From NCBI GenBank assembly GCA_002733645.1, contig NVWL01000014.1, positions 24,053-88,052 on the forward strand: a DNA stretch of 64,000 nt, given 5' to 3'. The translations under genes were made by a program, and so were the position numbers. Under the pieces are notes generated by a model. The model ran no database searches. It was not told the DNA's origin and saw only the letters and a program-made list of their open reading frames with translations. Below are positions 27,010-35,622 of this stretch, one piece after another. The stretch's first letter is position 1; each line of letters opens with the position of its first letter. The stretch comes from Oceanobacter sp. GTDB lineage: Bacteria > Pseudomonadota > Gammaproteobacteria > Pseudomonadales > Oceanobacteraceae.

Positions 27010-27786
27010 GTGTTTGAGATTGAAGCACTGGATGTTAGTCATTGGATTACGCGTTATATCTACCCTTTCGCGCGTATCAGTGGCTTACTGATGGTGATGC
27101 CATTAATAGGCACGCGCATGGTGTCGCAACGTATCCGTTTATTGCTTGCAGTGGCTATTACTTTTATTGTTGTTCCTATTTTACCGCCTATTCCTCATGT
27201 TGAAGCCATCTCCTTAGCGTCATTTATTATTGTGCTTCAGCAATTATTAATCGGCATTGTTATGGGGTTCGTGATTGAGCTACTGATGCAAGTGTTTGTG
27301 ATTGCCGGGCAATTAATAGCCATGCAAACCGGTTTAGGGATCGCGACCACGGTTGATCCTAGCCAAGGTGCCTCGGTGGTGGTTATTTCACAGTGGTTTC
27401 TGTTTATGGTCAGTTTGGTTTTTCTGGCTTTAAACGGACACTTGGTCGCCATTGAAATTTTAGTCGATAGCTTTCGAACATTGCCCATAGGGTTTGAAAG
27501 CTTTTCGGTCAATCAATTCAGCTCTATTGTTCTGTGGAGTGGATGGATGCTGGCGGCGGCGGTTGTCATTTCATTACCTGCGATGGCAGCACTCTTAATT
27601 GTTAACTTAGCGTTTGGTGTGATGACTCGTGCTGCACCGCAGTTAAATATTTTTGCACTGGGTTTTCCCGTCACCATGATTGTGGGCCTGCTGATTATGT
27701 GGCTAAACATTGATGAAATGGCGAGAAGTTTTCCTCGCTATATGGACACTCTGTTTGAGTTTCTAAAAAAACTCGTGGTGATGTAA
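27010..27786 (+). CDS. fliR: Flagellar export gate protein FliR
   Basis: FliR is the single-copy subunit that completes the FliPQR gate helix. The 258-residue product has about six membrane segments and the family motifs FARISGLLMVMPLIG, GLGIATTVDPSQG and NLAFGVMTRAAPQLNIFALG. The start is a GTG three bases after the fliQ stop. flhB follows after 13 bases. Confidence 0.96.
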   Translation: MFEIEALDVSHWITRYIYPFARISGLLMVMPLIGTRMVSQRIRLLLAVAITFIVVPILPPIPHVEAISLASFIIVLQQLLIGIVMGFVIELLMQVFVIAGQLIAMQTGLGIATTVDPSQGASVVVISQWFLFMVSLVFLALNGHLVAIEILVDSFRTLPIGFESFSVNQFSSIVLWSGWMLAAAVVISLPAMAALLIVNLAFGVMTRAAPQLNIFALGFPVTMIVGLLIMWLNIDEMARSFPRYMDTLFEFLKKLVVM

Positions 27787-27799
27787 GGGGGCTTCAGCG

Positions 27800-28948
27800 A
27801 TGGCAGATCAAGACAGCAGTCAGGAAAAAACCGAAGAACCCACCGCCCGACGATTACAAAAAGGGCGAGATGAAGGCCAGGTTCCGCGATCAAAAGAACT
27901 GGGAACCACCTTAGTTTTAGTCTTAGGGGCAATCGGTTTAATGGTGTTCGGTCCTTTTATGAGCGATCGTGTGTCTGGCATTGCTAAAAATAGCTTTTCA
28001 TTCAATCGTGAAACGGCTTTTGATACTGGCATGATGTCGTCGTATCTTAATGCCGCTGCACTAGAAGCGGCTATCACTTTAATTCCGTGGTTAACACTGG
28101 TGGTAATTGCAGCTTTTGCTGCGCCTTTGCTGGTGGGTGGGTGGTTATTTTCGACAAAAGCCATCGCGCCAAAACTTGATCGTTTGAATCCATTAAGCGG
28201 TTTAAAGCGCATGTTCTCAATGAACTCTTTAGTTGAGTTGATTAAAGCATGGGCAAAAGTGTTGGTGGTGGGGTTTGTTGGCTGGTCCGTGCTGGTGTAC
28301 TTTTTTCAAGACGCTATGCGCATGCAAGACGAACCGATAGAAAATGCGATTGCGCATACGATTCATATTGTTTTATGGAGTGTTTTGCTGCTTTGCGCAT
28401 CGACGGCCTTGATTGCGATTGTTGATGTGCCTTGGCAGATATACAGCTTCACCAAAAAAATGCGCATGTCGATGCAAGAAATTAAAGACGAATACAAAGA
28501 GACAGAAGGCAAGCCGGAAGTTAAAAGTAGGATTCGTCAGTTACAAAGAGAAATGGCCCAGCGCAGAATGATGGGAGATGTTCCTGAGGCGGATGTAGTG
28601 ATCACTAACCCGACTCACTATTCGGTTGCACTTAAGTATCAGGCGGATGCAATGGGGGCGCCGATTATGGTGGCGAAGGGGTCGGATGAAGTGGCCTTGA
28701 AAATCAGAGAAATAGCGAAAGAACATAACGTTCCACGTATGCAGGCACCGCCTTTAGCGCGTGCACTCTATACCCATGCCACTGTGGGTGATGAAATTCC
28801 TGAAGGGTTATACATCGCCGTCGCTCAAGTATTGGCGTACATCTATCAAATGGATCAGTTTGTTAAAGGCAATGGGCCTAAACCTGAGCGTAAACCAAGC
28901 ATGCCGATTCCACGTGATTTACGTGTCGATCCTGACCCTGTTTCTTAG
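27800..28948 (+). CDS. flhB: Flagellar export switch protein FlhB
   Basis: FlhB switches the export apparatus from hook to filament substrates after autocleavage. The 382-residue product has a charged N-terminal tail (EKTEEPTARRLQKGRDEGQV), four membrane helices and a cytoplasmic domain with the autocleavage motif NPTH in DVVITNPTHYSVAL. A Pro-rich tail follows the core (PKPERKPSMPIPRDLRVDPD). It ends the fliL operon. Confidence 0.97.
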   Translation: MADQDSSQEKTEEPTARRLQKGRDEGQVPRSKELGTTLVLVLGAIGLMVFGPFMSDRVSGIAKNSFSFNRETAFDTGMMSSYLNAAALEAAITLIPWLTLVVIAAFAAPLLVGGWLFSTKAIAPKLDRLNPLSGLKRMFSMNSLVELIKAWAKVLVVGFVGWSVLVYFFQDAMRMQDEPIENAIAHTIHIVLWSVLLLCASTALIAIVDVPWQIYSFTKKMRMSMQEIKDEYKETEGKPEVKSRIRQLQREMAQRRMMGDVPEADVVITNPTHYSVALKYQADAMGAPIMVAKGSDEVALKIREIAKEHNVPRMQAPPLARALYTHATVGDEIPEGLYIAVAQVLAYIYQMDQFVKGNGPKPERKPSMPIPRDLRVDPDPVS

Positions 28949-29083
28949 TAGTCAGCTCCTTAGTAATCCGCTCCTGAGCAAGCTGAGACTTGGCAGCCTT
29001 GGCAACTAACATTGGTGATACCCTCGGCAACTCCCCACATAATATCTAACTTTCATTTTTATTTTTTCGGGTTTTGGTAAAAA

Positions 29084-29099
29084 CGGAATACTTCTTGCG
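29084..29099 (+). promoter_or_regulatory. Candidate sigma-54 promoter of flhA
   Basis: CGGAATACTTCTTGCG keeps the invariant GG (29085-29086) and GC (29097-29098) at 12-base spacing and a TTGC at -12, but the -24 box (CGGAAT) is weak. It lies 40 bases before the flhA ATG. flhA has an RpoN promoter in P. aeruginosa, which favours it. Confidence 0.5.
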
Positions 29100-29138
29100 A
29101 TACAGGTCACAGTAAACAATTTTTTGACGGGTGACTTA

Positions 29139-31355
29139 ATGGCAGCGGCAACAGGCAGTAGTAATGTCGTCGGACAGTTAAAGAGCGGTGCTTCGCTCAT
29201 ACTGAATGGTAACGTGGGCATACCTGTCATGGTGCTCGTGCTACTTGGCATGATGACCTTGCCGCTACCACCATTTTTGCTGGATACATTTTTCACCTTC
29301 AATATCGCCTTATCTATTGTTGTGCTTTTGGTGAGCGTTTACTCAAAACGTCCACTGGATTTTGCTATTTTTCCAACCATTCTCTTAATCGCTACTTTAT
29401 TGCGCCTTGCCTTGAACGTAGCCTCAACCCGAGTGGTTTTATTGTACGGTCACGAAGGTGGTGACTCGGCAGGTAAAGTCATCGAGGCGTTTGGTGAAGT
29501 GCTGATCGGCGGTAACTACGCCGTTGGTTTGGTTGTGTTTATGATTTTAATGATCATTAACTTTGTGGTCGTGACAAAAGGTGCCGGACGAGTATCGGAA
29601 GTGACCGCACGTTTCACCCTTGATGCCATGCCGGGTAAACAAATGGCCATTGATGCGGATTTAAACGCGGGCCTGATCGACGCTGACCAAGCCAAACAAC
29701 GCCGTAGCGATATTGCCGCTGAAGCCGATTTTTACGGCGCGATGGACGGTGCCAGTAAATTTGTAAAAGGCGATGCAGTCGCCGGTATTCTAATTCTAAT
29801 TATTAACGTGGCCGGTGGTTTTGCTATTGGCATGGCACAGCATAACCTGACTTTTGGTGATGCCGTGTCAGCGTACACCTTACTGGCGATTGGTGATGGC
29901 TTGGTAGCGCAGATACCGTCATTACTATTATCAACCGCCACAGCGATTATGGTGACGCGTAATGGCGGCGAAGAAGACATGGGGCAGCAAGTGTTTGGTC
30001 AAATGTTTGCGTCGTCTCGGGCGTTAATGATTTCTGCGGGCTTGATGTTCATGATGGGGATTGTCCCGGGGATGCCGCACACCGTATTTTTGAGCGCGGC
30101 GATTATTTCTGCCGTGGCGGCTTACTATATTCATTGGAAAAAAGAAGGCGGCCAAATGGGGGATGCGATAGCCAAGCGCGTCGGGTATACCTCGCCAAGC
30201 CAAGCCAAGCTCGACGCAGAAAAAGGGACTGCAACGTCTAATGCGCTTGCTGCCCCTAAAGAAAAAGCCGCCGAAGCCATGAAGCAGCTCGAAGTGAAAG
30301 AGTTGGGTTGGGATGACGTCGAACCCGTTGATCGTGTAGGTCTTGAGGTGGGTTATCGTTTGATTCCCTTGGTGGATAAAAACCAAGGCGGGCAGTTACT
30401 CAATCGCATTAAAGGGGTTCGTCGAAAGTTATCCCAAGAGTTGGGTTTTTTAATCCCATCGGTACACATTCGCGACAACCTCGATTTACTGCCTAATCAA
30501 TACCGCATTACGTTAATGGGCGTCACCTTAGCTGAATCCGAAATTCACCCCGAGCGTGAGTTGGCGATTAATCCTGGGCAAGTGTTTGGCAAAATTGATG
30601 GGATGGCAACCATTGATCCTGCATTTGGGATGGAAGCTTTTTGGATTACCCCAGACCAAAAAGAACGCGCACAAACGCTAGGGTATACCGTGGTCGATGC
30701 CAGTACGGTCGTGGCGACTCACTTAAATCAAAAATTGCAGTACCACTCGCACGAGCTGCTTGGGCATGAAGATGCGCAGCACTTGGTGGATATGCTGGCA
30801 AAAACTTCGCCTAAGCTGGCTGAAGAGCTGGTGCCCAATAAAGTTTCTATTAGCCAGTTATTAGCGGTCTTACAGAATCTGCTGCGTGAGCAAGTCCCGG
30901 TACGCGATTTGCGCTCAATCGCCGAGTCTTTGGCGAACTCTCCGGCACAGAGTCAAGATATTGCCGCCTTGACTAGTTCTGCTCGTCTCTCTCTAGCCCG
31001 CATGATTACTCAGAATATCTTCGGAAACACCGATGAACTGCCGGTTATGACCTTAGATCCAGGGCTGGAACAATTATTGCTGAAAACATTACAACAGAGC
31101 GCTCAACAAGGCGGGCAGGCCGGTTTGGTACTGGAACCTACCATGGCCGATACCTTGCAACGCTCACTAACCGAATCGGTTCAGGCGCAGGAAGCTGCCG
31201 GTCGCCCAGCAGTATTGCTAGTGACCTCCCAATTGCGTCCGAGTATGGCCCAGTTTGTGCGTAACAGTATTCCACAGTTACACGTACTGGCTTACCAGGA
31301 AGTACCGGATAACAAGAGTATTACGATCGTTGCCGCCGTAGGCGGGAAGTCGTAA
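29139..31355 (+). CDS. flhA: Flagellar export gate protein FlhA
   Basis: FlhA is the nonameric export gate that uses the proton motive force and docks chaperone-substrate complexes. The 738-residue product has eight predicted membrane helices in the first ~340 residues. The conserved FHIPEP loop region is RFTLDAMPGKQMAIDADLNA, with DAMPGKQMAIDADL as signature. The large cytoplasmic domain (~375-738) includes VDRVGLEVGYRLIPLV. The ATG at 29139 is chosen over an in-frame TTG at 29124. flhF follows after 12 bases. Confidence 0.97.
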   Translation: MAAATGSSNVVGQLKSGASLILNGNVGIPVMVLVLLGMMTLPLPPFLLDTFFTFNIALSIVVLLVSVYSKRPLDFAIFPTILLIATLLRLALNVASTRVVLLYGHEGGDSAGKVIEAFGEVLIGGNYAVGLVVFMILMIINFVVVTKGAGRVSEVTARFTLDAMPGKQMAIDADLNAGLIDADQAKQRRSDIAAEADFYGAMDGASKFVKGDAVAGILILIINVAGGFAIGMAQHNLTFGDAVSAYTLLAIGDGLVAQIPSLLLSTATAIMVTRNGGEEDMGQQVFGQMFASSRALMISAGLMFMMGIVPGMPHTVFLSAAIISAVAAYYIHWKKEGGQMGDAIAKRVGYTSPSQAKLDAEKGTATSNALAAPKEKAAEAMKQLEVKELGWDDVEPVDRVGLEVGYRLIPLVDKNQGGQLLNRIKGVRRKLSQELGFLIPSVHIRDNLDLLPNQYRITLMGVTLAESEIHPERELAINPGQVFGKIDGMATIDPAFGMEAFWITPDQKERAQTLGYTVVDASTVVATHLNQKLQYHSHELLGHEDAQHLVDMLAKTSPKLAEELVPNKVSISQLLAVLQNLLREQVPVRDLRSIAESLANSPAQSQDIAALTSSARLSLARMITQNIFGNTDELPVMTLDPGLEQLLLKTLQQSAQQGGQAGLVLEPTMADTLQRSLTESVQAQEAAGRPAVLLVTSQLRPSMAQFVRNSIPQLHVLAYQEVPDNKSITIVAAVGGKS

Positions 31356-31367
31356 CGAGGCAGAGTT

Positions 31368-32714
31368 ATGAACGTAAAACGTTTTGTCGCTGACAACATG
31401 CAACAAGCCCTTCGCCAAGTGTCAGCTGAACTTGGCCCTGAGGCTGTGATTGTGTCTAGCAAAAAGCTGGACCACGGTATGGAAGTGGTCGCGGCGTTGA
31501 ATATGTCGACAGACAACAGTCCAGCGCAACAGCAAGAACTAGAGCGTCAGTTACGACTTCAGCGTGAACTTGAAAACGCACGGGACGCCACGCGCGAGTC
31601 GAACAATCAGCGCCAGCGCAAAGTCGAACGTGAAGAGTTCGTCCGGCGCAGTGATTTAACCGACCCTGAAGGCATTCGCGATACCTTGGCCGCCTTGAAG
31701 AATGGCTCGGTGCGTGGTGATGAGTCTGTTCAAAATGAACAACAAGCGCACATCGCTCGTGAAGAGGGTGAATATCAAACACGCTTGCAAGAAATGCACG
31801 GTGAGTTGCGTGAACTAAAAGATTGGATGGTCAGCCACCAAGGCAGTGCATGGGATACCAAACGGCCACTGACGTGGCAGCAATCGCAGCTGTGGCAGCG
31901 TTGCCAAGATATTGGTCTTGAGCCGGCATGGGCAGATCGCATTGTCAGTACCAGCAAAGAGTCCGCTGATATGGAAGCGACTTGGGCCAACGCCTTAAAA
32001 ACCATTGAAAACGACTTACCCATATTGCCGCAAGGTGTTCTAGAGCGTGGTGGACGTTTCGCTCTTGTGGGGCCAACAGGCGCAGGAAAAACGACAACCC
32101 TGGGTAAGATCGCGGCACGCTTTGTATTACGCAATGGGGCGGATTCAGTGGCGTTTGTGACCTTAGATAACTACCGCGTAGCCGCACACGACCAACTGCG
32201 AGCGTTTGCCCGAATTCTTGGCATTGAGATGAAAGTCGTCAACCAAGGTGGTGATTTAGCCAAGACACTACAGACCTTACGCCACAAGAAATTAGTGCTA
32301 ATCGATAGCGCCGGTCTTGCCAGTCAAGATCCACACTTTTCCACACAATTGTCTATGCTTAAACAGGCTGGAGAAGAAATACGTAAATTCTTAGTGTTGC
32401 CATTAACGAGTCAGGCACGCTGTCTTCAAGAAAATTACGAACACTTCAAAAGTGTAGGGTTAGACGGTTGTGTATTTACCAAGCTGGATGAGTGTTTCAG
32501 CCTTGGTGCAGGTATGAGCGTTGCTGCTTTAACACGTTTACCGTTAGCGCTGGTGACCGATGGGCCGCACATTCCTGATGATTTGCATTACCCCGACGCC
32601 GCGCGTTTAGTCAGTTTATCTGAACAGATGGCCAGAATGGCGCGAACACGTTGGCAAGCAGCTGAGGCCATGAGCCTCGCAACACAACAGCAAAGTTTTC
32701 AACACGGAGTATAA
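31368..32714 (+). CDS. flhF: Polar flagellar placement GTPase FlhF
   Basis: FlhF is an SRP-type GTPase that marks the cell pole for flagellar assembly. The 448-residue product has a basic N-terminal region beginning MNVKRFVADNMQQALRQV, a Gln/Arg/Glu-rich middle segment and an NG domain with the P-loop GPTGAGKTTTLGKIAARF (~residues 235-250), VTLDNYRVAAHDQL and the guanine-specificity TKLDE. It is 6 bases before fleN, its usual partner. Confidence 0.96.
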   Translation: MNVKRFVADNMQQALRQVSAELGPEAVIVSSKKLDHGMEVVAALNMSTDNSPAQQQELERQLRLQRELENARDATRESNNQRQRKVEREEFVRRSDLTDPEGIRDTLAALKNGSVRGDESVQNEQQAHIAREEGEYQTRLQEMHGELRELKDWMVSHQGSAWDTKRPLTWQQSQLWQRCQDIGLEPAWADRIVSTSKESADMEATWANALKTIENDLPILPQGVLERGGRFALVGPTGAGKTTTLGKIAARFVLRNGADSVAFVTLDNYRVAAHDQLRAFARILGIEMKVVNQGGDLAKTLQTLRHKKLVLIDSAGLASQDPHFSTQLSMLKQAGEEIRKFLVLPLTSQARCLQENYEHFKSVGLDGCVFTKLDECFSLGAGMSVAALTRLPLALVTDGPHIPDDLHYPDAARLVSLSEQMARMARTRWQAAEAMSLATQQQSFQHGV

Positions 32715-32720
32715 ATTACC

Positions 32721-33539
32721 ATGGCAAGTCACCCAGTTCAGGTAATTGCAGTTACTGGTGGTAAAGGCGGCGTAGGCAAGAGCAACGTCTCCGTTAATCT
32801 CGGCATTGCGTTGTCAGAGATGGGTCGACGAGTGGTGATACTCGATGCCGATCTAGGTTTAGCTAATATCGATATTTTGTTGGGTATTAGCGCCAATCGT
32901 ACGATCGAAAATGTCCTGCAAGGCGAGTGTGACCTGCGCGATGTCATGGTGCGTGGGCCAGGGGGAATTCGCATTGTTCCCGCATCGTCAGGCACGCAAA
33001 AGCTGTCGCAATTAAATACGATGGAGCATGCGGGTTTAATTCAAGCATTTAGCGAAATCGGCGATGACATTGACGTACTGATTGTCGATACCGCCGCCGG
33101 AATTTCTGATTCAGTCATGAGCTTCGTTCGTGCCTCGCAAGAAGTGCTCGTCGTGGTGACCGATGAGCCAACGTCGATTACCGATGCGTACGCGCAAATT
33201 AAATTATTAAATCGTGATTACGGTTTATTTCGCTTCCGTGTGGTGGCCAACATGGTTCGTTCACCGCAAGAAGGCACTGCATTATTTTCCAAGCTTACGA
33301 AAGTGACGGATAGATTTTTGGATGTTGCCATGCAGTATGTGGGAGCAGTACCGATGGATGAAGCGGTTCGTCGTGCAGTACAACGCCAAAAGGCAGTGAT
33401 TGAAGCGTATCCACGTTCAAAAGCTGCAATTTCTTTTCGTGCGTTAGCGAAAAAAGTTGATAGCTGGCCGTTGCCATCTTCTCCACGAGGGCATCTTGAA
33501 TTCTTCGTTGACCGTTTGGTCCATCAGGTAGGAGCATGA
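32721..33539 (+). CDS. fleN: Flagellar number regulator FleN (FlhG)
   Basis: FleN/FlhG is a MinD/ParA-type ATPase that limits flagellar number by acting on FlhF and on the regulator FleQ. The 272-residue product has the deviant Walker A AVTGGKGGVGKSNVSVNLG, the DADLGLANIDILLGI switch and a C-terminal amphipathic region for membrane association. Its final ATGA overlaps an ATG (33536) that is not in the fliA frame. Confidence 0.95.
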   Translation: MASHPVQVIAVTGGKGGVGKSNVSVNLGIALSEMGRRVVILDADLGLANIDILLGISANRTIENVLQGECDLRDVMVRGPGGIRIVPASSGTQKLSQLNTMEHAGLIQAFSEIGDDIDVLIVDTAAGISDSVMSFVRASQEVLVVVTDEPTSITDAYAQIKLLNRDYGLFRFRVVANMVRSPQEGTALFSKLTKVTDRFLDVAMQYVGAVPMDEAVRRAVQRQKAVIEAYPRSKAAISFRALAKKVDSWPLPSSPRGHLEFFVDRLVHQVGA

Positions 33540-33542
33540 CGG

Positions 33543-34277
33543 TTGACCACGGGAAGTTGTCTGGTGTATTCCGACGTACAAAACACTAATTTCGATGATC
33601 TCGTGCGTGAGCATGGGGCCTTAGTTAAGCGAATCGCGCATCATATGATGGGGCGTCTGCCTGACAGTGTTCAGGTGGATGATCTTATTCAAGCGGGCAT
33701 GATTGGCTTACTCGAAGCAGCGCGTAAATACGACGGCGGCAAAGGCGCAAGTTTTGAAACGTATGCGGGCATTCGTATACGTGGTGCCATGCTGGATGAA
33801 ATTCGCAAAGGTGACTGGGCGCCGCGTTCAGTGCATCGAAACTCTCGTCGTATCTCCAATGCCATTAAACAAGTAGAAAGTGAAAAAGGCCGCGATGCTG
33901 AAGACGCTGAAGTTGCTGCCTGTTTGGGGGTTAGCCAAGAAGAATATCATTCAATACTAAAAGACAGTGCCGGGTGCCGGTTGTTCAGTTATGAAGAAGC
34001 CGTTGAGAAAAGTGAAAGCGGTTATGACATGTTTGAAGAGTCCTCGCCGAGTCCTGTGGCAGGTATCGAACGTGATGCCTTCCAAAAACATTTAGCCGAA
34101 GCGATTAGTCATCTGCCCGAACGTGAGCAATTAGTCTTAGCCTTGTATTACGACGAAGAACTAAATTTAAAAGAGATTGGCGCAGTGTTAGGCGTCAGCG
34201 AATCTCGTGTGAGTCAGCTTCACAGTCAAGCGGCAGCGCGTTTACGTGCACGTTTAGGCGACTGGGTTGACGCTTAG
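33543..34277 (+). CDS. fliA: RNA polymerase sigma-28 factor FliA
   Basis: FliA transcribes late flagellar and chemotaxis genes and is held by FlgM until hook completion. The protein has region 2 (VQVDDLIQAGMIGLLEAARK, FETYAGIRIRGAMLDEIRKG), region 3 and region 4 (LPEREQLVLALYYDEELNLK, GVSESRVSQLHSQAAARLR). No ATG is available in frame before the conserved core. The TTG at 33543 (244 residues) has AGGAG eight bases upstream and gives MTTGSCLVYS, resembling Pseudomonas FliA starts as I remember them. A GTG at 33564 with GGGAAG upstream is the alternative. Confidence 0.93.
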   Translation: MTTGSCLVYSDVQNTNFDDLVREHGALVKRIAHHMMGRLPDSVQVDDLIQAGMIGLLEAARKYDGGKGASFETYAGIRIRGAMLDEIRKGDWAPRSVHRNSRRISNAIKQVESEKGRDAEDAEVAACLGVSQEEYHSILKDSAGCRLFSYEEAVEKSESGYDMFEESSPSPVAGIERDAFQKHLAEAISHLPEREQLVLALYYDEELNLKEIGAVLGVSESRVSQLHSQAAARLRARLGDWVDA

Positions 34278-34291
34278 GTAACACCATCCCA

Positions 34292-34312
34292 AGCCCTTAG
34301 CCTCTAAGGGCT
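34292..34312 (+). terminator. Hairpin after fliA (possible terminator)
   Basis: AGCCCTTAG-CCT-CTAAGGGCT is a perfect 9-bp stem 14 bases past the fliA stop. The following sequence (ACAGCAACATTCTATTTTC) lacks an immediate T-run, so it may be a processing or weak termination structure between fliA and cheY. Confidence 0.45.
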
Positions 34313-34427
34313 ACAGCAACATTCTATTTTCTAATCTTTCTTGTTCTTTTCTGGATAAAGCGATAACTGTGTCTACACTATTTATAGGAGCGGCTTGATT
34401 CAGAAAAGTCGATTATTGGAGGTCGTT

Positions 34428-34814
34428 TTGGACAAAAATATGAAGATACTCATCGTTGATGATTTTTCAACAATGAGACGTATCGTTAAAAACCTGTTGC
34501 GTGACCTGGGCTTTACCAATACTCAGGAAGCGGATGATGGAACAACGGCTTTGCCAATGTTACAGAACGGGGACTTTGATTTTCTGGTGACCGATTGGAA
34601 CATGCCAGGTATGACGGGGCTTGATCTGTTGAAAACCATTCGGCAAGACGAACGCCTAAAAACGTTGCCAGTACTTATGGTGACAGCCGAAGCGAAACGC
34701 GATCAGATTGTGGCGGCCGCACAAGCGGGTGTAAACGGTTATGTGGTTAAGCCTTTTACCGCAGCAGTACTGAAAGAGAAGATTGATAAAATCTTCGAAC
34801 GTGTTGAAGGCTGA
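34428..34814 (+). CDS. cheY: Flagellar chemotaxis response regulator CheY
   Basis: This CheY binds FliM and changes motor rotation. I start it at the TTG at 34428, five bases after GGAGG, giving a 128-residue protein [18 protein letters not shown] that aligns end to end with enteric CheY. An ATG four codons later is too far from the ribosome site. Visible residues are the acidic pair, the phospho-acceptor in [20 protein letters not shown], the Thr in MVTAEAK, and Lys in [15 protein letters not shown]. It heads the cheYZAB block. The sequence is much closer to E. coli CheY than the F7-type CheY at 11332. Confidence 0.96.
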   Translation: MDKNMKILIVDDFSTMRRIVKNLLRDLGFTNTQEADDGTTALPMLQNGDFDFLVTDWNMPGMTGLDLLKTIRQDERLKTLPVLMVTAEAKRDQIVAAAQAGVNGYVVKPFTAAVLKEKIDKIFERVEG

Positions 34815-34828
34815 CGGAAGGCATTGTA

Positions 34829-35611
34829 ATGGTTGATATGAACCTAGAAAGTGTGGATAGCGACGTCGGTGCCGAGATCCGTGCTTTAGCAGAAAATATG
34901 TTAAAGCAACTGGAGCAAGGTGAACTGACGAAAGCAGTGGCGTTGGTGAACGATCTCAATGAGATTCGCGATCAAACCCTCTATACCGAAATAGGTAAAT
35001 TGACTCGTGCATTACACGAGTCCATAAAAAACCTTGAATTTTCTGATCCGGCTGATGCGGGATCAGACATTGAAAACACAACAGATAAGTTAACCTATGT
35101 TTTGGAAATGACCGATAAATCGGCCAACCGAACCATGGATCTTGCTGATACTGGTGACCCTCTGGCGAAAGAAATTAGCGAGCAGGGTGTGCAATTATCC
35201 GAACGCTGGAAGAAGTTTATGAATAAAGACATAAACTCGACAGAATTCAGAGCACTCAGTCAAGATATCGAAGCTTACCTTTTAAATAGCACCACCAACG
35301 CTAATGAAATTCGCCAACAATTTTCTGAAATTGTGTTGGCTCAGGATTTTCAAGATCTAACGGGTCAGGTAATTCATAAAGTCACGGACTTAATACGAGA
35401 TGTTGAATCCCGTTTAGTTAGGTTGGTCGTGATGGCAGGGCAAGTAGATCAAATTACGGGTATTCGTCATGACTTGGCCACCCCTTCACAGACCGAAAAT
35501 AGTGAAGGGCCTGACATTGCCGCCGAAGGTCCACAAATTAATAAAGCCGATAAAGCCGTTGTTAACAATCAAGATGATGTTGATGACCTTTTATCGAGTT
35601 TAGGCTTCTAA
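34829..35611 (+). CDS. cheZ: CheY-P phosphatase CheZ
   Basis: CheZ dephosphorylates CheY-P. The 260-residue product is largely helical. It contains the active-site segment VLAQDFQDLTGQVI with the catalytic glutamine and ends with the CheY-binding C-terminal helix DDVDDLLSSLGF. GGAAGG precedes the ATG. It lies between cheY and cheA, 11 bases before the latter. Confidence 0.96.
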   Translation: MVDMNLESVDSDVGAEIRALAENMLKQLEQGELTKAVALVNDLNEIRDQTLYTEIGKLTRALHESIKNLEFSDPADAGSDIENTTDKLTYVLEMTDKSANRTMDLADTGDPLAKEISEQGVQLSERWKKFMNKDINSTEFRALSQDIEAYLLNSTTNANEIRQQFSEIVLAQDFQDLTGQVIHKVTDLIRDVESRLVRLVVMAGQVDQITGIRHDLATPSQTENSEGPDIAAEGPQINKADKAVVNNQDDVDDLLSSLGF

Positions 35612-35622
35612 AGGAGAGTTAA

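Noticed and set aside
28985..29010. Possible sigma-54 site (TTGGCAGCCTTGGC) after flhB
   Set aside because: The GG to GC distance is 10 bases, and the better spaced site at 29084 is nearer to flhA.
33536..33589. ATG overlapping the fleN stop as a start for fliA
   Set aside because: It is out of frame with FliA and reaches a stop after 17 codons.
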